Below are positions 54,218 to 64,000 of a stretch of 64,000 nt of DNA, in pieces. The DNA is taken from contig NZ_FNJM01000004.1 in NCBI RefSeq assembly GCF_900104115.1, positions 181,792 through 245,791 on the forward strand, read 5' to 3'. The position numbers and the translations under genes are program-made. Position 1 is the first letter of the stretch; the number at the start of each line of letters is the position of its first letter. The DNA comes from Clostridium gasigenes. GTDB taxonomy: Bacteria > Bacillota > Clostridia > Clostridiales > Clostridiaceae. Below the pieces are notes generated by a model, which searched no databases, was not told where the DNA came from, and saw only the letters and a list, made by a program, of their open reading frames with translations.

Positions 54218-54544
54218 TTGGCGTTAGAAGCAATAAATGAAATTAAAATAGCTGAAACAAAAGCTGAGGAATTAATTTTAGAAGCTAAGGCTAAAGCCAG
54301 AGAAATTGTTCAAAGTGCTACCCTTCAAGCAGAAGGAGAGTATAACAAAATCTTAGGAATTGCAAAAGCTAATAAGGATAAACTTATAGACGATGCGATT
54401 AAACAAGGCGAAAAGGATGCAGAACCTATTTTAATAAAAGGAAATAAAGAAGTAGGTGACATTAATAATATGTCACAAGAAAAGAAAGATATGGCTATTA
54501 AATTAGTTGTTGAGAGGATAGTGAAGATTCATGGCAATAGTTAA
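54218..54544 (+). CDS. ntpF: V-type ATPase peripheral stalk subunit (NtpF/AhaH type)
   Basis: The 108-residue protein is a long coiled helix (IKIAETKAEELILEAKAKARE and so on), as expected for the small subunit of the peripheral stalk that pairs with NtpE. The start is a TTG after AGGTGGTGAG. It is the first gene of the operon and overlaps ntpI by 14 bases. The order ntpFIKECGABD equals that of the Enterococcus hirae Na+-ATPase genes, which is why I use that naming. Confidence 0.85.
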   Translation: MALEAINEIKIAETKAEELILEAKAKAREIVQSATLQAEGEYNKILGIAKANKDKLIDDAIKQGEKDAEPILIKGNKEVGDINNMSQEKKDMAIKLVVERIVKIHGNS

Positions 54545-56483
54545 GATGAACAAATTCACTTTGCTAACCTTTGAATCAAAAAAAGAAGAACTTCTTAGTA
54601 AAATACAAGGATTTTCAAATGTAGAGTTTGTTAATTTGCAAGATGAGGACCTTATAGAAAAGAATGAAGTACTTCAAAACCTTTCAAAGGATGATGTTGA
54701 TTTAAAATGTGCAAAATATGAAGAAAATTTATCAAAGGCTAAATTTGCCCTAGAATTTCTAAAGAACTACATGCCTAAAAAGTCTGCAATTAAAGCAATG
54801 CAAGAAAGTAGAGGAATATTAACCCTTGATGAATTATCCCAAAAAGTTGAAGAATCTAATTGGGAAACAATTTATGATAAGGTTAAAGGAAAAGAACAAC
54901 AATTAGTTGAATTAGAAGCTAAAGTTGTTAAATTACAAGGTGAAATAAAGCTTCTACAACCCTTTGAAACATTAGATACAACTTTTGATTCAATAAAAGA
55001 ACTAAAAATGGTATCTCATTTTATAGGAACAATTGCAAAGCAATATGAAGAGACTTTACTTGAAAATTTATCTAATGAATATATTGAGATAATATCAAGA
55101 AGTAGCAACGATACCAATATCTTTATTTTAACAAACAAAGAAGATGAAGAGAAGGTTTCAGAAGTTCTTAGGGGATATGGATTTAGTGCTTTTAAGACAG
55201 AACAAAGAGAAGTGCCAATGACACTAATAACTGATTTTAAACATGAAATAGAAGAATTAAAATCAAAAAAATTCTTTATGCAAGAAGAATTATCAAGCTT
55301 TGATAAAGAAATGAAAATTATGGAATTGGTTTATGAGTATAATAACAATAAAATTATGATACAAAAAGAATATAATAACTTCTTAAAAACAGAAACAATA
55401 GTTACTATTCAAGGGTGGAACTGTATAGAGAATAATGAAGAGTTAAAATCTATATGTGAAGAAACTATTAAAGATGAATACTACTTAAATTTTGAAGATG
55501 TTAAAGAAGAAGAAATTGATATTGTGCCTATTAAGCTTAAAAATGGAGCACTGGGAAAAGCATTTGAACAAATAACAGAAATGTATAGTTTCCCTAAATA
55601 TAATGAATTAGATCCAACACCATTTTTAGTACCATTCTACTTAATATTCTTTGGTATGATGGTTGCAGATGTTGGATATGGTCTTATAGTGCTTATAGCA
55701 TCAATGCTTGCACTTAAAGCTTTAAATTTAGATGAAGATAAAAGAAATTTTGCAAAGTTCTTTTTATTCTTAAGTATTCCAACAATAGCATTTGGGCTAA
55801 TGTACGGATCTTTCTTTGGAGATTTAATAAAGTTTAAAGGATTAATAGACCCCGCACGTGATGTTAATACTGTGCTTATATTGTCTCTAGTACTTGGAAT
55901 TATTCAAATATTCGTTGGGCTTGGACTAAAAGCATATACATTAATTAAACTAGGAAAACCGCTAGATGCCTTCTATGATGTAGGATCATGGGTAATTACA
56001 TTAGTATCAATTGGCGTAATGGCACTTGGACCAATGTTTGGACTTCCAAAGATTGTTACAACAATAGCAATGGTTACAATGATATTTGGTATGATTGTAA
56101 TTGTGTTAACAGGTGGAAGAAGCGAAGAATCAAAGGGTGCTAGAATAGGTCAAGGTATATATTCATTGTATGGTATTACAGGATATATAGGAGATTTAGT
56201 ATCATATACAAGACTTATGGCACTAGGACTTGCCGGTGGATCTATAGCAGGAGCGTTAAATCTGCTTATAGGACAAATGCCAGGTGTAGCAGCCATAGTA
56301 ATTGGACCTATATTATTTATATTAGCTCATACCTTCAATTTATTATTATCATTACTTGGAGCTTATGTGCATACAGCAAGATTACAATATGTTGAGTATT
56401 TCTCAAAGTTTTACGAAGGTGGGGGAAAACCTTTCACACCATTCAAAACTTCAGATAAATATGTAAAAATTAAAAGGAATTAG
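54531..56483 (+). CDS. ntpI: V-type ATPase subunit I (NtpI, the a-subunit)
   Basis: The 650-residue protein has a long soluble coiled-coil N-terminal half to about residue 330, then seven or eight membrane helices. Features of the ion-path half include YSFPKYNELDPTPFLVPFYLIFFGMMVADVGYGL, and LLGAYVHTARLQYVEYFSKFYEGGG near the end with the conserved Arg expected to face the rotor Glu. It bridges the stalk to the membrane rotor. The start overlaps ntpF, indicating coupled translation. Confidence 0.92.
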   Translation: MAIVKMNKFTLLTFESKKEELLSKIQGFSNVEFVNLQDEDLIEKNEVLQNLSKDDVDLKCAKYEENLSKAKFALEFLKNYMPKKSAIKAMQESRGILTLDELSQKVEESNWETIYDKVKGKEQQLVELEAKVVKLQGEIKLLQPFETLDTTFDSIKELKMVSHFIGTIAKQYEETLLENLSNEYIEIISRSSNDTNIFILTNKEDEEKVSEVLRGYGFSAFKTEQREVPMTLITDFKHEIEELKSKKFFMQEELSSFDKEMKIMELVYEYNNNKIMIQKEYNNFLKTETIVTIQGWNCIENNEELKSICEETIKDEYYLNFEDVKEEEIDIVPIKLKNGALGKAFEQITEMYSFPKYNELDPTPFLVPFYLIFFGMMVADVGYGLIVLIASMLALKALNLDEDKRNFAKFFLFLSIPTIAFGLMYGSFFGDLIKFKGLIDPARDVNTVLILSLVLGIIQIFVGLGLKAYTLIKLGKPLDAFYDVGSWVITLVSIGVMALGPMFGLPKIVTTIAMVTMIFGMIVIVLTGGRSEESKGARIGQGIYSLYGITGYIGDLVSYTRLMALGLAGGSIAGALNLLIGQMPGVAAIVIGPILFILAHTFNLLLSLLGAYVHTARLQYVEYFSKFYEGGGKPFTPFKTSDKYVKIKRN

Positions 56484-56981
<498 letters not shown>

Positions 56982-56999
56982 GATTGGAGAGAAAAAATT

Positions 57000-57599
57000 A
57001 TGTCAAGTTTAAATAATATAATTTCTAAGATATTAAAAGATGCAAAAGACAAAAATGAAAATATCGTATCTACAGCAAATGCAGAAAAAGATATTATAAT
57101 TTCAAAAAAAATAAATAGTGCTAAGGAAATAGAGTCTGAAATGGCTAAGAAATCTCAAATAGAAGCTAAATCAAGAAAAGAAAGAATTCTATCTGCAGCA
57201 AAGCTTAAAGTTAGAGATAACAAGTTAGGTGCAAAACAAGGAATTATTGAAGATATTTTTAAAACAAGCATAGATAAGCTATGTTCTAGTTCAAAAGAAG
57301 ACTTCAAGAATTTTATTTTGAATTCAGTGCTTTCAATTAAAGTAGATGGAGATGAAACTTTAATAGTTAATGAAGCGAGTATGAATATCATAGATGAAGC
57401 TTTTATAAAAGAATTAAATGAGGCATTAAAGGCTAAAGGAATAAATGGAGACATTAAATTAAGTTCTCAAACTAGAGAATTTAATGGTGGATTTATCCTA
57501 CAAAAGAATGGGATAGAAATCAATAATACTTACGAAGCTCTAGTTGATTCGCTAAGAGAAGAATTAGAGTCTGAAGTAGCTGGTGTATTATTTAATTAA
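57000..57599 (+). CDS. ntpE: V-type ATPase subunit E (peripheral stalk)
   Basis: The 199-residue protein is a long N-terminal helix rich in Lys, Asp, Glu and Ala (NENIVSTANAEKDIIISKK) followed by a small globular C-domain (GDIKLSSQTREFNGGFILQKNG ends that region), the usual layout of the E subunit. It dimerises with the small NtpF subunit to brace the catalytic head. The ATG follows TTGGAGAG. The next gene starts 11 bases on. Confidence 0.87.
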   Translation: MSSLNNIISKILKDAKDKNENIVSTANAEKDIIISKKINSAKEIESEMAKKSQIEAKSRKERILSAAKLKVRDNKLGAKQGIIEDIFKTSIDKLCSSSKEDFKNFILNSVLSIKVDGDETLIVNEASMNIIDEAFIKELNEALKAKGINGDIKLSSQTREFNGGFILQKNGIEINNTYEALVDSLREELESEVAGVLFN

Positions 57600-57610
57600 G
57601 GAGGCAACAG

Positions 57611-58612
57611 ATGGATGTAATGCAATTTACCAGAGCTGTGTCAAGAATATGGGTATTAGAAACCAGACTCCTTGATAAGTCCAAAATAGAAAGAATGATT
57701 GAGACTAACTCTGCAGATGATGCATTAAGGATACTTGGGGAAACTGAGTATGCAGGTGTGATGTCAACTGTTAAGAGAGCTACTGATTATGAAGAAGTAT
57801 TAAGTGCTGAGCTAAAAAGAGTATATAATCTTATGTATGAACTTTGCCCAGTAAAATCTGTTGTTGAGCTGATGAGTATTAAATATAATTATCACAACTT
57901 AAAGGTAATCTTAAAAGGGAAGTTCCTTGGAAAAGATTTATCTTATATGTTTATAGATTTAGGAAATAAAGATTTACATGAAATCAAACGTAAGATTGAT
58001 AATGAAAATTATAAAGACCTAAGTGAAGAACATAGAGTAGCTGTAGAAGCAGTTGTGGCTGATTTTGAAGTAACAAAAGATCCTCAAAGAATAGATATCA
58101 TTATGGATAAATATATGTTTGAAAATATGGTTGAAATAAAAAATGATCTTAAATACCCTTTTGTAGATAAGATTGTAAATGCTTTAATAGATTCAACTAA
58201 TGTTAAGACATTATTAAGAATAAAGAGGCAAAATAAAGATAGAGATTTCGCTTCTTTAGTAATGATTTCTGGAGGAGCTATTGATAGGGATAATTTAGTA
58301 GCATTAATTAATGAATCACCAGAGAACATAATAGTTAGACTTCAAAGTACAATTTATTCAGATATGATTAAAGAAGGAATTGAAGGATATATAGCTACAG
58401 ATTCAGCAAATCTTTTAGAAAAGTTAAGCGATAACTATGTTATGGCACTTATGAAAGATTCGAAACTTGTTACCTTTGGACCAGAGCGAATATTATCATA
58501 TATTTATGCAAAGGAAACAGAAATTAAAATAATAAGAATTATAATGGTTGGCAAGCTTAATAATATTGCTGAGGAAGTAATAAGAGAAAGGCTGCGTGAT
58601 ATTTATGTATAA
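57611..58612 (+). CDS. ntpC: V-type ATPase subunit C (central rotor to membrane connector)
   Basis: The 333-residue helical protein has the d/C-subunit layout of repeated similar helix bundles: [42 protein letters not shown] and [18 protein letters not shown] near the C-terminus, the last being a good family marker. It connects the central shaft to the proteolipid ring. The ATG follows AAGGAGGCAAC. Its stop overlaps the ntpG start by 8 bases. Confidence 0.9.
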   Translation: MDVMQFTRAVSRIWVLETRLLDKSKIERMIETNSADDALRILGETEYAGVMSTVKRATDYEEVLSAELKRVYNLMYELCPVKSVVELMSIKYNYHNLKVILKGKFLGKDLSYMFIDLGNKDLHEIKRKIDNENYKDLSEEHRVAVEAVVADFEVTKDPQRIDIIMDKYMFENMVEIKNDLKYPFVDKIVNALIDSTNVKTLLRIKRQNKDRDFASLVMISGGAIDRDNLVALINESPENIIVRLQSTIYSDMIKEGIEGYIATDSANLLEKLSDNYVMALMKDSKLVTFGPERILSYIYAKETEIKIIRIIMVGKLNNIAEEVIRERLRDIYV

Positions 58613-58916
58613 GAAAATTGGAGTTGTTGGAGATAAGGATTCAGTTTTAGCATTTAAAGCTTTAGGCATAGATGTTTTTCCAGTAGTTGGAGCTGATGAA
58701 GCTAGAATAGCTGTAGATAGATTAGCTAAAAATGATTACGCAGTAATATTTGTAACTGAGCAAGTGGCACAAGAAATAGAAGAAACTATTGAACGTTACA
58801 CAAAGCAGGTACTTCCAGCTGTAATATTAATTCCAAGCAATCAAGGAACATTAAACATAGGTATGAAGAAAATAAGTGATAGCGTGGAAAAGGCTGTTGG
58901 CGTTAATATTTTATAG
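58605..58916 (+). CDS. ntpG: V-type ATPase subunit F (NtpG) of the central shaft
   Basis: The protein is 103 residues from the ATG at 58605 and has the flavodoxin-like fold of V-type subunit [33 protein letters not shown] and VILIPSN. It is part of the rotating shaft. A GTG at 58596 in the same frame is possible, but ATG at 58605 overlaps the ntpC stop in the coupled style. Named ntpG to follow E. hirae; other schemes call it subunit F. Confidence 0.9.
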   Translation: MYKKIGVVGDKDSVLAFKALGIDVFPVVGADEARIAVDRLAKNDYAVIFVTEQVAQEIEETIERYTKQVLPAVILIPSNQGTLNIGMKKISDSVEKAVGVNIL

Positions 58917-58933
58917 GAAGGTAGGTTAGAGAG

Positions 58934-60712
58934 TTGAAGACCGGAAAAATAATTAAAGTTTCAGGACCTTTAGTTGTAGCTGGAGGTATGGACGAAGCTA
59001 ACATATATGATATGGTTAGAGTTGGTAATGCAGGACTTATCGGTGAAATCATTGAAATGAGAGACGATAGAGCATCTATCCAAGTTTACGAAGAAACTAC
59101 AGGAATAGGACCGGGAGATCCAGTTGTTACAACAGGAGAACCTTTAAGTATAGAACTAGGACCTGGACTTATTGAATCAATGTTCGATGGAATACAAAGA
59201 CCACTTGATGCAATAGAAAAGGCAACTAATTCACCATTCTTAAAGAAAGGTGTTTCAGTTAAATCTTTAAATAGAGAAAGATTGTGGGAGTTCGTACCAA
59301 CTGCTAAAGTTGGAGATATAGTTGAAGCTGGAGATGTTATTGGAACAGTTCAAGAAACAGCAGTAGTACTTCATAAAATAATGGTACCATTTGGTGTTAA
59401 AGGAGCTATTAAAGAAATAAAGGCTGGGGAATTTACAGTTATAGAAACAGTATGTGTTGTAGAAACTGAAAAAGGCCCTAAAGATTTAATGCTTATGCAA
59501 AAATGGCCTGCAAGAAGAGGTAGACCATTTGCAAAAAAAATGAAACCAGAAGCGCCAATGGTTACAGGACAAAGAGTTATAGATACATTTTTCCCAATAG
59601 CTAAAGGCGGAGCCGCTGCAGTACCAGGACCATTTGGAGCAGGTAAAACAGTTGTTCAACATGCTATAGCGAAATGGGGCGATAGTGAAATCGTTGTTTA
59701 TGTTGGATGTGGAGAACGTGGAAATGAAATGACAGACGTTGTTAATGAGTTCCCAGAACTTATTGATCCAAAGACTGGTGAAAGTTTAATGAAGAGAACA
59801 GTTCTTATAGCTAATACTTCAAATATGCCAGTTGCTGCTAGAGAAGCTTGTATATATACTGGTATCACAATATCTGAGTATTTTAGAGATATGGGATATG
59901 CAGTTTCAATAATGGCTGATTCAACATCAAGATGGGCAGAAGCCTTAAGAGAAATGTCAGGTAGACTTGAAGAAATGCCAGGGGATGAAGGATATCCAGC
60001 ATACCTAGGTTCAAGACTTGCTGATTACTATGAAAGAGCTGGTAAAGTTACTTGTTTAGGTACAGATGGCAGAGAAGGTTCTATCACAGCAATTGGTGCT
60101 GTATCACCTCCAGGAGGAGATATATCTGAGCCAGTTTCACAAGCAACACTTAGAATAGTTAAAGTTTTCTGGGGACTAGATGCACAACTTGCATATAAGA
60201 GACATTTCCCATCAATTAATTGGTTAAATTCATATTCATTATATGAAGATACTATAGGTACATGGATGAATCAAGAAGTAGCTTCTGATTGGGCAGAATT
60301 AAGACAAAATGCAATGTCTATTCTACAAGAAGAATCAGCACTTGATGAAATAGTTAGACTTGTAGGTATAGAAGCATTATCAGAAAGAGATAGATTAAAG
60401 CTTGAAGTTGCTAAGTCAATAAGAGAAGATTATCTTCAACAAAATGCTTTCCATGAAATAGATACTTACTCTTCTCTTGCTAAGCAATATAAAATGCTTA
60501 AGTTAATACTTTTATTTAGTAGTGAAGCTGAAAGAGCTTTAGATGCAGGCGTTTACTTAGATAAGATATTAAAATTAGATGACGTAAGAGATAAAGTAGC
60601 TAGAAGTAAATATATCCATGAAGATGAAATTTCTAAAATGGATAATATTGCAGAAGAATTAAAAGCTGAAATAGATACATTAATCAAGGTCGGAGGGGTT
60701 CAAAATGCTTAA
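58934..60712 (+). CDS. ntpA: V-type ATPase catalytic subunit A
   Basis: The 592-residue catalytic subunit has Walker [13 protein letters not shown] (about 232-239), the bulge region characteristic of A-type catalytic subunits, [12 protein letters not shown] with the catalytic Glu, [16 protein letters not shown], and [18 protein letters not shown]. It hydrolyses or makes ATP at three sites per complex. The start is a TTG at 58934 after AGGAAGGTAG (weaker than most here). It overlaps ntpB by 8 bases. Confidence 0.97.
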   Translation: MKTGKIIKVSGPLVVAGGMDEANIYDMVRVGNAGLIGEIIEMRDDRASIQVYEETTGIGPGDPVVTTGEPLSIELGPGLIESMFDGIQRPLDAIEKATNSPFLKKGVSVKSLNRERLWEFVPTAKVGDIVEAGDVIGTVQETAVVLHKIMVPFGVKGAIKEIKAGEFTVIETVCVVETEKGPKDLMLMQKWPARRGRPFAKKMKPEAPMVTGQRVIDTFFPIAKGGAAAVPGPFGAGKTVVQHAIAKWGDSEIVVYVGCGERGNEMTDVVNEFPELIDPKTGESLMKRTVLIANTSNMPVAAREACIYTGITISEYFRDMGYAVSIMADSTSRWAEALREMSGRLEEMPGDEGYPAYLGSRLADYYERAGKVTCLGTDGREGSITAIGAVSPPGGDISEPVSQATLRIVKVFWGLDAQLAYKRHFPSINWLNSYSLYEDTIGTWMNQEVASDWAELRQNAMSILQEESALDEIVRLVGIEALSERDRLKLEVAKSIREDYLQQNAFHEIDTYSSLAKQYKMLKLILLFSSEAERALDAGVYLDKILKLDDVRDKVARSKYIHEDEISKMDNIAEELKAEIDTLIKVGGVQNA

Positions 60713-62087
60713 AGAATATAGAACAGTAACTGAAGTTGTTGGACCTTTAATGGTAGTTGAAGGTGTTGAAGGCGTTAAATATGACGAATTAGTTGAAATT
60801 GAACTTCAAACTGGTGAAAAAAGAAGAGGTAAAGTTCTTGAAATTAATGGATCAAAAGCAATGGTTCAAATTTTTGAAGGTTCTTCAGGAATCAACTTAA
60901 AGGGAACTAAAGCTAGATTCTTAGGTAGACCACTTGAACTTGGTGTATCAGAAGATATGCTAGGAAGAATATTTGATGGTATGGGTAATGCAATAGATGA
61001 TGGTCCTAAGATAATACCAGATAAAAGATTAGATATTAATGGAGAAGCTATAAACCCAGTTTCAAGAGATTTTCCATCAGAATTTATTCAAACAGGTATT
61101 TCTGCAATAGATGGGCTAAACACTCTAGTTAGAGGACAAAAGTTACCTGTATTCTCAGGAGCAGGGCTTCCTCATAAAGAGCTTGCAGCTCAAATTGCAA
61201 GACAAGCGACAGTTTTAAACTCAAGCTCAAGTTTCGCAGTTGTATTTGCAGCTATAGGAATCACATTTGAAGAATCTCAATTCTTCGTTGATGAATTCCA
61301 AAAGACTGGTGCAATAGATAATGCAGTTTTATTTATGAATCTTGCATCAGATCCAGCTATCGAAAGAATAGCAACTCCAAGAATGGCATTAACATGTGCT
61401 GAATATTTAGCATATGAAAAAGGAATGCAAGTTCTTGTAATTATGACAGATATAACAAACTATGCGGAAGCATTAAGAGAAGTATCTGCAGCAAGAAAAG
61501 AAGTCCCAGGAAGAAGAGGATATCCAGGATACCTTTATACAGATCTTTCTACTTTATATGAAAGAGCTGGAAGAATTAAAGGAAGAGAAGGGTCAATCAC
61601 TCAAATTCCAATACTTACAATGCCAGAAGATGATAAAACTCATCCAATTCCAGATTTAACTGGATATATTACAGAAGGACAAATAATTCTTTCAAGAGAA
61701 TTATATAAAAAAGGTATAATGCCTCCAATAGATGTTCTTCCATCACTTTCAAGACTTAAGGATAAGGGAATCGGTAAAAACAAAACAAGAGAAGATCATG
61801 CAGATACTATGAACCAATTATTCTCAGCATATGCACAAGGTAAACAAGCAAAAGAATTATCAGCTATCTTAGGAGAGTCAGCTCTTTCAGATACAGATAA
61901 GAAATATGCTAAATTTGCAGAAGCTTTTGAAGAGCAATATATTGCACAAGGATTTACATCTAATAGAAGTATAGAAGAAACTTTAAACCTAGGATGGAAA
62001 TTACTTAAGATTCTTCCAAAGACTGAGCTTAAGAGAATTAGAGATGAATACCTTGAAAAGTATATGCCAAAGGGAGATGAAGAGTAG
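60705..62087 (+). CDS. ntpB: V-type ATPase regulatory subunit B
   Basis: The 460-residue non-catalytic subunit lacks a Walker A loop; the corresponding place reads [18 protein letters not shown]. Family stretches include [62 protein letters not shown] and [12 protein letters not shown]. It alternates with NtpA in the hexameric head. The ATG lies in the last codons of ntpA after GGAGGGG. Confidence 0.97.
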   Translation: MLKEYRTVTEVVGPLMVVEGVEGVKYDELVEIELQTGEKRRGKVLEINGSKAMVQIFEGSSGINLKGTKARFLGRPLELGVSEDMLGRIFDGMGNAIDDGPKIIPDKRLDINGEAINPVSRDFPSEFIQTGISAIDGLNTLVRGQKLPVFSGAGLPHKELAAQIARQATVLNSSSSFAVVFAAIGITFEESQFFVDEFQKTGAIDNAVLFMNLASDPAIERIATPRMALTCAEYLAYEKGMQVLVIMTDITNYAEALREVSAARKEVPGRRGYPGYLYTDLSTLYERAGRIKGREGSITQIPILTMPEDDKTHPIPDLTGYITEGQIILSRELYKKGIMPPIDVLPSLSRLKDKGIGKNKTREDHADTMNQLFSAYAQGKQAKELSAILGESALSDTDKKYAKFAEAFEEQYIAQGFTSNRSIEETLNLGWKLLKILPKTELKRIRDEYLEKYMPKGDEE

Positions 62088-62090
62088 AAT

Positions 62091-62732
62091 ATGGCAATAT
62101 TAAATGTCAATCCTACTAGAATGGAAATGACTAAGCTGAAGAAAAGATTAATTACAGCTACTAGAGGTCATAAACTCCTGAAAGATAAGCAAGATGAGCT
62201 TATGAGACAATTCATTAACTTAGTTAAATACACAAATGAGTTAAGAAAGTCAGTAGAATTTGAACTTGAAGGTTCTTTAAAGGATTTTGTTATGGCGAGA
62301 GCCGTAATGAGTTCAGAATTCTTAGAAGAAGCAGTTGCCTATCCTAAGGAAAGTATTTCAGTTGAAGTAGGAACCAAAAACATAATGAGTGTTAATGTTC
62401 CCAAAATGACTTTTAAAAGACAACTTGAAGGGGATGAAGGAAGCATATTCCCATACGGTTTTGCAAGTACATCATCAGAACTAGATGATGCTATTTCAAA
62501 ACTTTATACAATACTTCCTAAATTACTTGAACTTGCAGAAGTAGAAAAATCAACTCAGCTTATGGCTGATGAAATAGAAAAAACAAGAAGAAGAGTTAAT
62601 GCACTTGAGTATATGACAATTCCTCAACTTCAAGAAACAATTAGGTATATCCGAATGAAACTTGAAGAAAATGAAAGAGGCGCTTTAACTAGATTAATGA
62701 AAGTTAAAGAAATGATAGAATCAAGATCATAA
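62091..62732 (+). CDS. ntpD: V-type ATPase subunit D (central shaft)
   Basis: The 213-residue coiled-coil protein begins [35 protein letters not shown], the hallmark of subunit D, and ends with a second long helix ([31 protein letters not shown]). It is the axle of the rotary motor. It starts three bases after the ntpB stop and is the last gene; genes for E. hirae-type NtpH or the NtpJ K+ transporter are absent here. A terminator follows. Confidence 0.94.
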   Translation: MAILNVNPTRMEMTKLKKRLITATRGHKLLKDKQDELMRQFINLVKYTNELRKSVEFELEGSLKDFVMARAVMSSEFLEEAVAYPKESISVEVGTKNIMSVNVPKMTFKRQLEGDEGSIFPYGFASTSSELDDAISKLYTILPKLLELAEVEKSTQLMADEIEKTRRRVNALEYMTIPQLQETIRYIRMKLEENERGALTRLMKVKEMIESRS

Positions 62733-62740
62733 TTTTTTTT

Positions 62741-62768
62741 AGGAGCCTTTAGGGCTCCTTTTTTTGTG
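62741..62768 (+). terminator. Rho-independent terminator of the V-ATPase operon
   Basis: AGGAGCC and GGGCTCCT form a tight stem with a TTTA loop, followed by a long T run. Confidence 0.92.
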
Positions 62769-62852
62769 GAGGTAACTTGGTATCTGGTGGGTTAATAATT
62801 TATACTCGGTAAATAGAATACTGATTTGTTATTAATTTAAATATACTAAGTG

Positions 62853-62876
62853 TCCCCAAGGATTAATTCTTGGGGA
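62853..62876. other. GC-rich hairpin of unclear role
   Basis: TCCCCAAG pairs with CTTGGGGA around GATTAATT. It lacks a T tail on the plus strand, so it is not a clear terminator. The gap 62733-62964 also holds a stretch (GTAAATAGAATACTGATTTG) that recalls the core of the dispersed repeat. Confidence 0.35.
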
Positions 62877-62896
62877 TATTGAGTTGATGATTTATA

Positions 62897-62925
62897 TTGT
62901 TTAAATATTGGACAATGGGTATAAT
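62897..62925 (+). promoter_or_regulatory. Sigma-A-like promoter of the orphan gene
   Basis: TTGTTT at 62897-62902, a 17-base spacer and TATAAT at 62920-62925, 39 bases before the ATG at 62965. Confidence 0.5.
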
Positions 62926-62964
62926 AATACATAGCACTCAATAGAATAAAAAGGAGGTTATCAT

Positions 62965-63348
62965 ATGTCAAAAGAGTATATACTAAAGGCAAAGGATGTT
63001 ACACTCGGAATAATAACATATAATGAAATTGAGGATAGATTTTCCTTTGGAGCAATAAATAAAAAAGATAATTATAGATTATACCCTGTGCGATTTTATG
63101 GATTAGAACCACTAGGGACTTTAAACCTTGATAAAATAGTAACTGATGATGATATAAGATGTTTCCTTGAAGATAGAACATATCCAAGAAATAGACAAGG
63201 GCTATCAGAAATATTAAGAGAGTTAAATATGCAAGAATGGAATCTAGTTGATTTTTGTGATAAGACAAGAATGATAAATTTAATGGACTACTATTGGTTA
63301 GCTCGTAATGAAAAAGAATTAGCTCATAAATTTATAACGAGAGAATAA
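62965..63348 (+). CDS. Uncharacterised protein, possibly linked to mobile DNA
   Basis: The 127-residue soluble protein has KDVTLGIITYNEIEDRFSFG near the start and RTYPRNRQGLSEILRELNMQEW, then CDKTRMINLMDYYWLA. The RTxPxxRxGxxEIL pattern followed by DxYWx is one I have seen in small proteins near toxin-antitoxin or phage genes of Firmicutes, but I cannot name the family. It stands alone, ends just before a compact structured element and an insertion sequence, and has its own promoter and a strong AAAAGGAGG ribosome site. Confidence 0.55.
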   Translation: MSKEYILKAKDVTLGIITYNEIEDRFSFGAINKKDNYRLYPVRFYGLEPLGTLNLDKIVTDDDIRCFLEDRTYPRNRQGLSEILRELNMQEWNLVDFCDKTRMINLMDYYWLARNEKELAHKFITRE

Positions 63349-63349
63349 C

Positions 63350-63555
63350 CGTGATGTAACCTGGTAGCAAGTTCGGTCATTCTTCCCTCACAACGGGGTC
63401 AGACCTTTGTAAGAAAATGGATAGGGTTTAAGAGCAAGCTCTAAGTCTGTGGTCCTAGCCTCCAGACTGGGCTACGCCCCCGCAGGTTTTAAATATTTTA
63501 AGGTGCAAGCATGTGAAAACACTATAGGTTTATAGTATTGGATGCATTTTAAACC
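63350..63555 (+). ncRNA. Compact GC-rich structured RNA element (candidate HEARO/OMEGA-type RNA, solitary)
   Basis: This stretch is far richer in GC than its surroundings (30 of 50 bases in 63441-63490) and has no ORF. It folds as one unit: AACCTG (63358-63363) with CAGGTT (63483-63488) closes GGTC...GACC around CCC-TCACAAC-GGG, AGAGC-AA-GCTCT, AGTCTG...CAGACT and GGGC-TAC-GCCC. A second domain to 63555 has GCAT...ATGC enclosing GTG-AAAA-CAC and a perfect ACTATA-GGTT-TATAGT hairpin. The layout recalls HEARO RNAs, now known as guide RNAs of IscB nucleases; no IscB gene is present. Type is from memory of the motif, so moderately uncertain; orientation (plus) is inferred from it. Confidence 0.5.
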
Positions 63556-63615
63556 AGGATAATTCCCTAAATTTAATATCAATATACAAACAAAAGGTGT
63601 TGCAATAATGATATG

Positions 63616-63670
63616 ATACCTCCAAAGTAGACATGGTAAATAACCAAAATCTACTTTGGAGGTATTTTTT
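63616..63670 (+). promoter_or_regulatory. Hairpin that ends readthrough transcripts and buries the transposase ribosome site
   Basis: ATACCTCCAAAGTAGA (63616-63631) pairs perfectly with TCTACTTTGGAGGTAT (63650-63665), followed by TTTTTT. The GGAGG ribosome site of the transposase (63658-63662) lies in the second arm. Outside transcripts would be terminated or left untranslated, while a promoter formed inside the element could escape. Confidence 0.7.
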
Positions 63671-64000
63671 ATGGGACGGAAATATAAGTATACTCCCGAA
63701 GATAAAATTCAAGCAGTTGAGGATTATCTATCGGGTATCAAGGGCATCTATCAAATATGTACAGAATTAGAGATTCGTTATAGTTGCAATAGAGGCGGTA
63801 TCATACGTAACTGGGCTAAGAAATATCAAGAATTCGGAGAATCAGTGTTTTATCATAAACCACATAATAAATCTTATTCTTCAGCATTAAAACTTAAAGC
63901 AATTGAGGAATATTTTGATGGAAAGTTATCTCAAGAAGATATTTGCACTAAGTATGAAATTCGTAGCACTAGTATTCTACAAAGATGGATTAAGAAGTAT
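63671..64000 (+). CDS. IS3-family transposase OrfA, N-terminal part (partial at window end)
   Basis: The frame is open through the window edge (110 codons seen). It begins MGRKYKYTPEDKIQAVEDYL and contains two similar helix-turn-helix units, IKGIYQICTELEIRYSC...IRNWAKKY and LSQEDICTKYEIRSTSILQRWIKKY, as in the InsE/IS150-type DNA-binding OrfA. OrfB with the DDE domain should follow outside, usually made by frameshift. The start ATG follows GGAGGTATTTTTT, with the ribosome site inside the IS hairpin. Confidence 0.87.
   Translation, partial: MGRKYKYTPEDKIQAVEDYLSGIKGIYQICTELEIRYSCNRGGIIRNWAKKYQEFGESVFYHKPHNKSYSSALKLKAIEEYFDGKLSQEDICTKYEIRSTSILQRWIKKY

Larger units (their letters stand above)
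63614..64000 (+). mobile_element. Left end of an IS3-family insertion sequence (runs off the window)
   Basis: The element appears to begin at TGATACCTCCAAAGTAGACA, a likely terminal inverted repeat starting with TG. A perfect inverted copy of 16 of these bases lies 18 bases further in, then the transposase orfA begins at 63671 and continues to the window edge. The right end, orfB and any target duplication are outside. Confidence 0.8.

Noticed and set aside
63530..63712. Minus-strand open frame over the IS end
   Set aside because: It crosses the IS border and hairpin and has no ribosome site; the plus-strand transposase frame explains this DNA.

Overview
The window looks like chromosome of a spore-forming Clostridium (sensu stricto type). 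The DNA is very AT-rich, Shine-Dalgarno sites are strong and purine-rich, and TTG starts are frequent. The gene content also fits: lonB, SpoVB-type flippases, a Na+-type V-ATPase, a collagen-like exosporium protein and a complete histidine operon in clostridial order. Species cannot be set from sequence reading alone.

Layout. (1) 1-3.5 kb: the end of an unrecognised gene, an Orn/Lys/Arg decarboxylase and a MATE exporter. (2) 3.6-9.6 kb: a spore-surface glycan island with a collagen-like protein, a small beta-rich protein, two inverted paralogous GT2-GT4 glycosyltransferases and a pyruvyl transferase. Three promoters here resemble the mother-cell sigma-E/sigma-K type. (3) 9.8-18.6 kb: hisZGDCBHAFIE behind one sigma-A promoter with an operator-like palindrome, then a convergent PHP-type histidinol-phosphatase, which completes histidine synthesis. 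(4) 18.7-23.4 kb: envelope proteins (TcaA-like, M23 hydrolase), a small Cys-rich protein and a probable minus-strand small RNA. (5) 23.5-31.9 kb: the proteostasis block tig-clpP-clpX-lonB-lon-engB. (6) 32-37.6 kb: Cys/Gly-rich small proteins that may belong to the spore, a PerR-like regulator, and an unknown small protein behind a perfect Rex operator. (7) 37.8-54 kb: a UvrD-like helicase, an FtsA-like protein, an M20 hydrolase, an RluA synthase, two MurJ/SpoVB-type flippases, a beta-propeller protein, an AIM24-family protein, a nucleotidyltransferase and a B12-binding radical SAM protein. (8) 54.2-62.7 kb: the V-ATPase operon in the Enterococcus hirae order ntpFIKECGABD, with Na+-type ligands in NtpK. 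(9) 62.9-64 kb: an orphan gene, a compact GC-rich structured RNA element that may be a solitary HEARO/OMEGA-type RNA, and the left end of an IS3-family element.

The least expected signals are non-coding. They are the structured element at 63.35-63.55 kb, the candidate small RNA at 22.0-22.15 kb with a C-rich loop, a dispersed palindromic intergenic repeat of about 57 bp in at least nine places, the Rex operator at 35.34 kb, and an IS leader hairpin that buries the transposase ribosome-binding site. No tRNA, rRNA or CRISPR array was seen.
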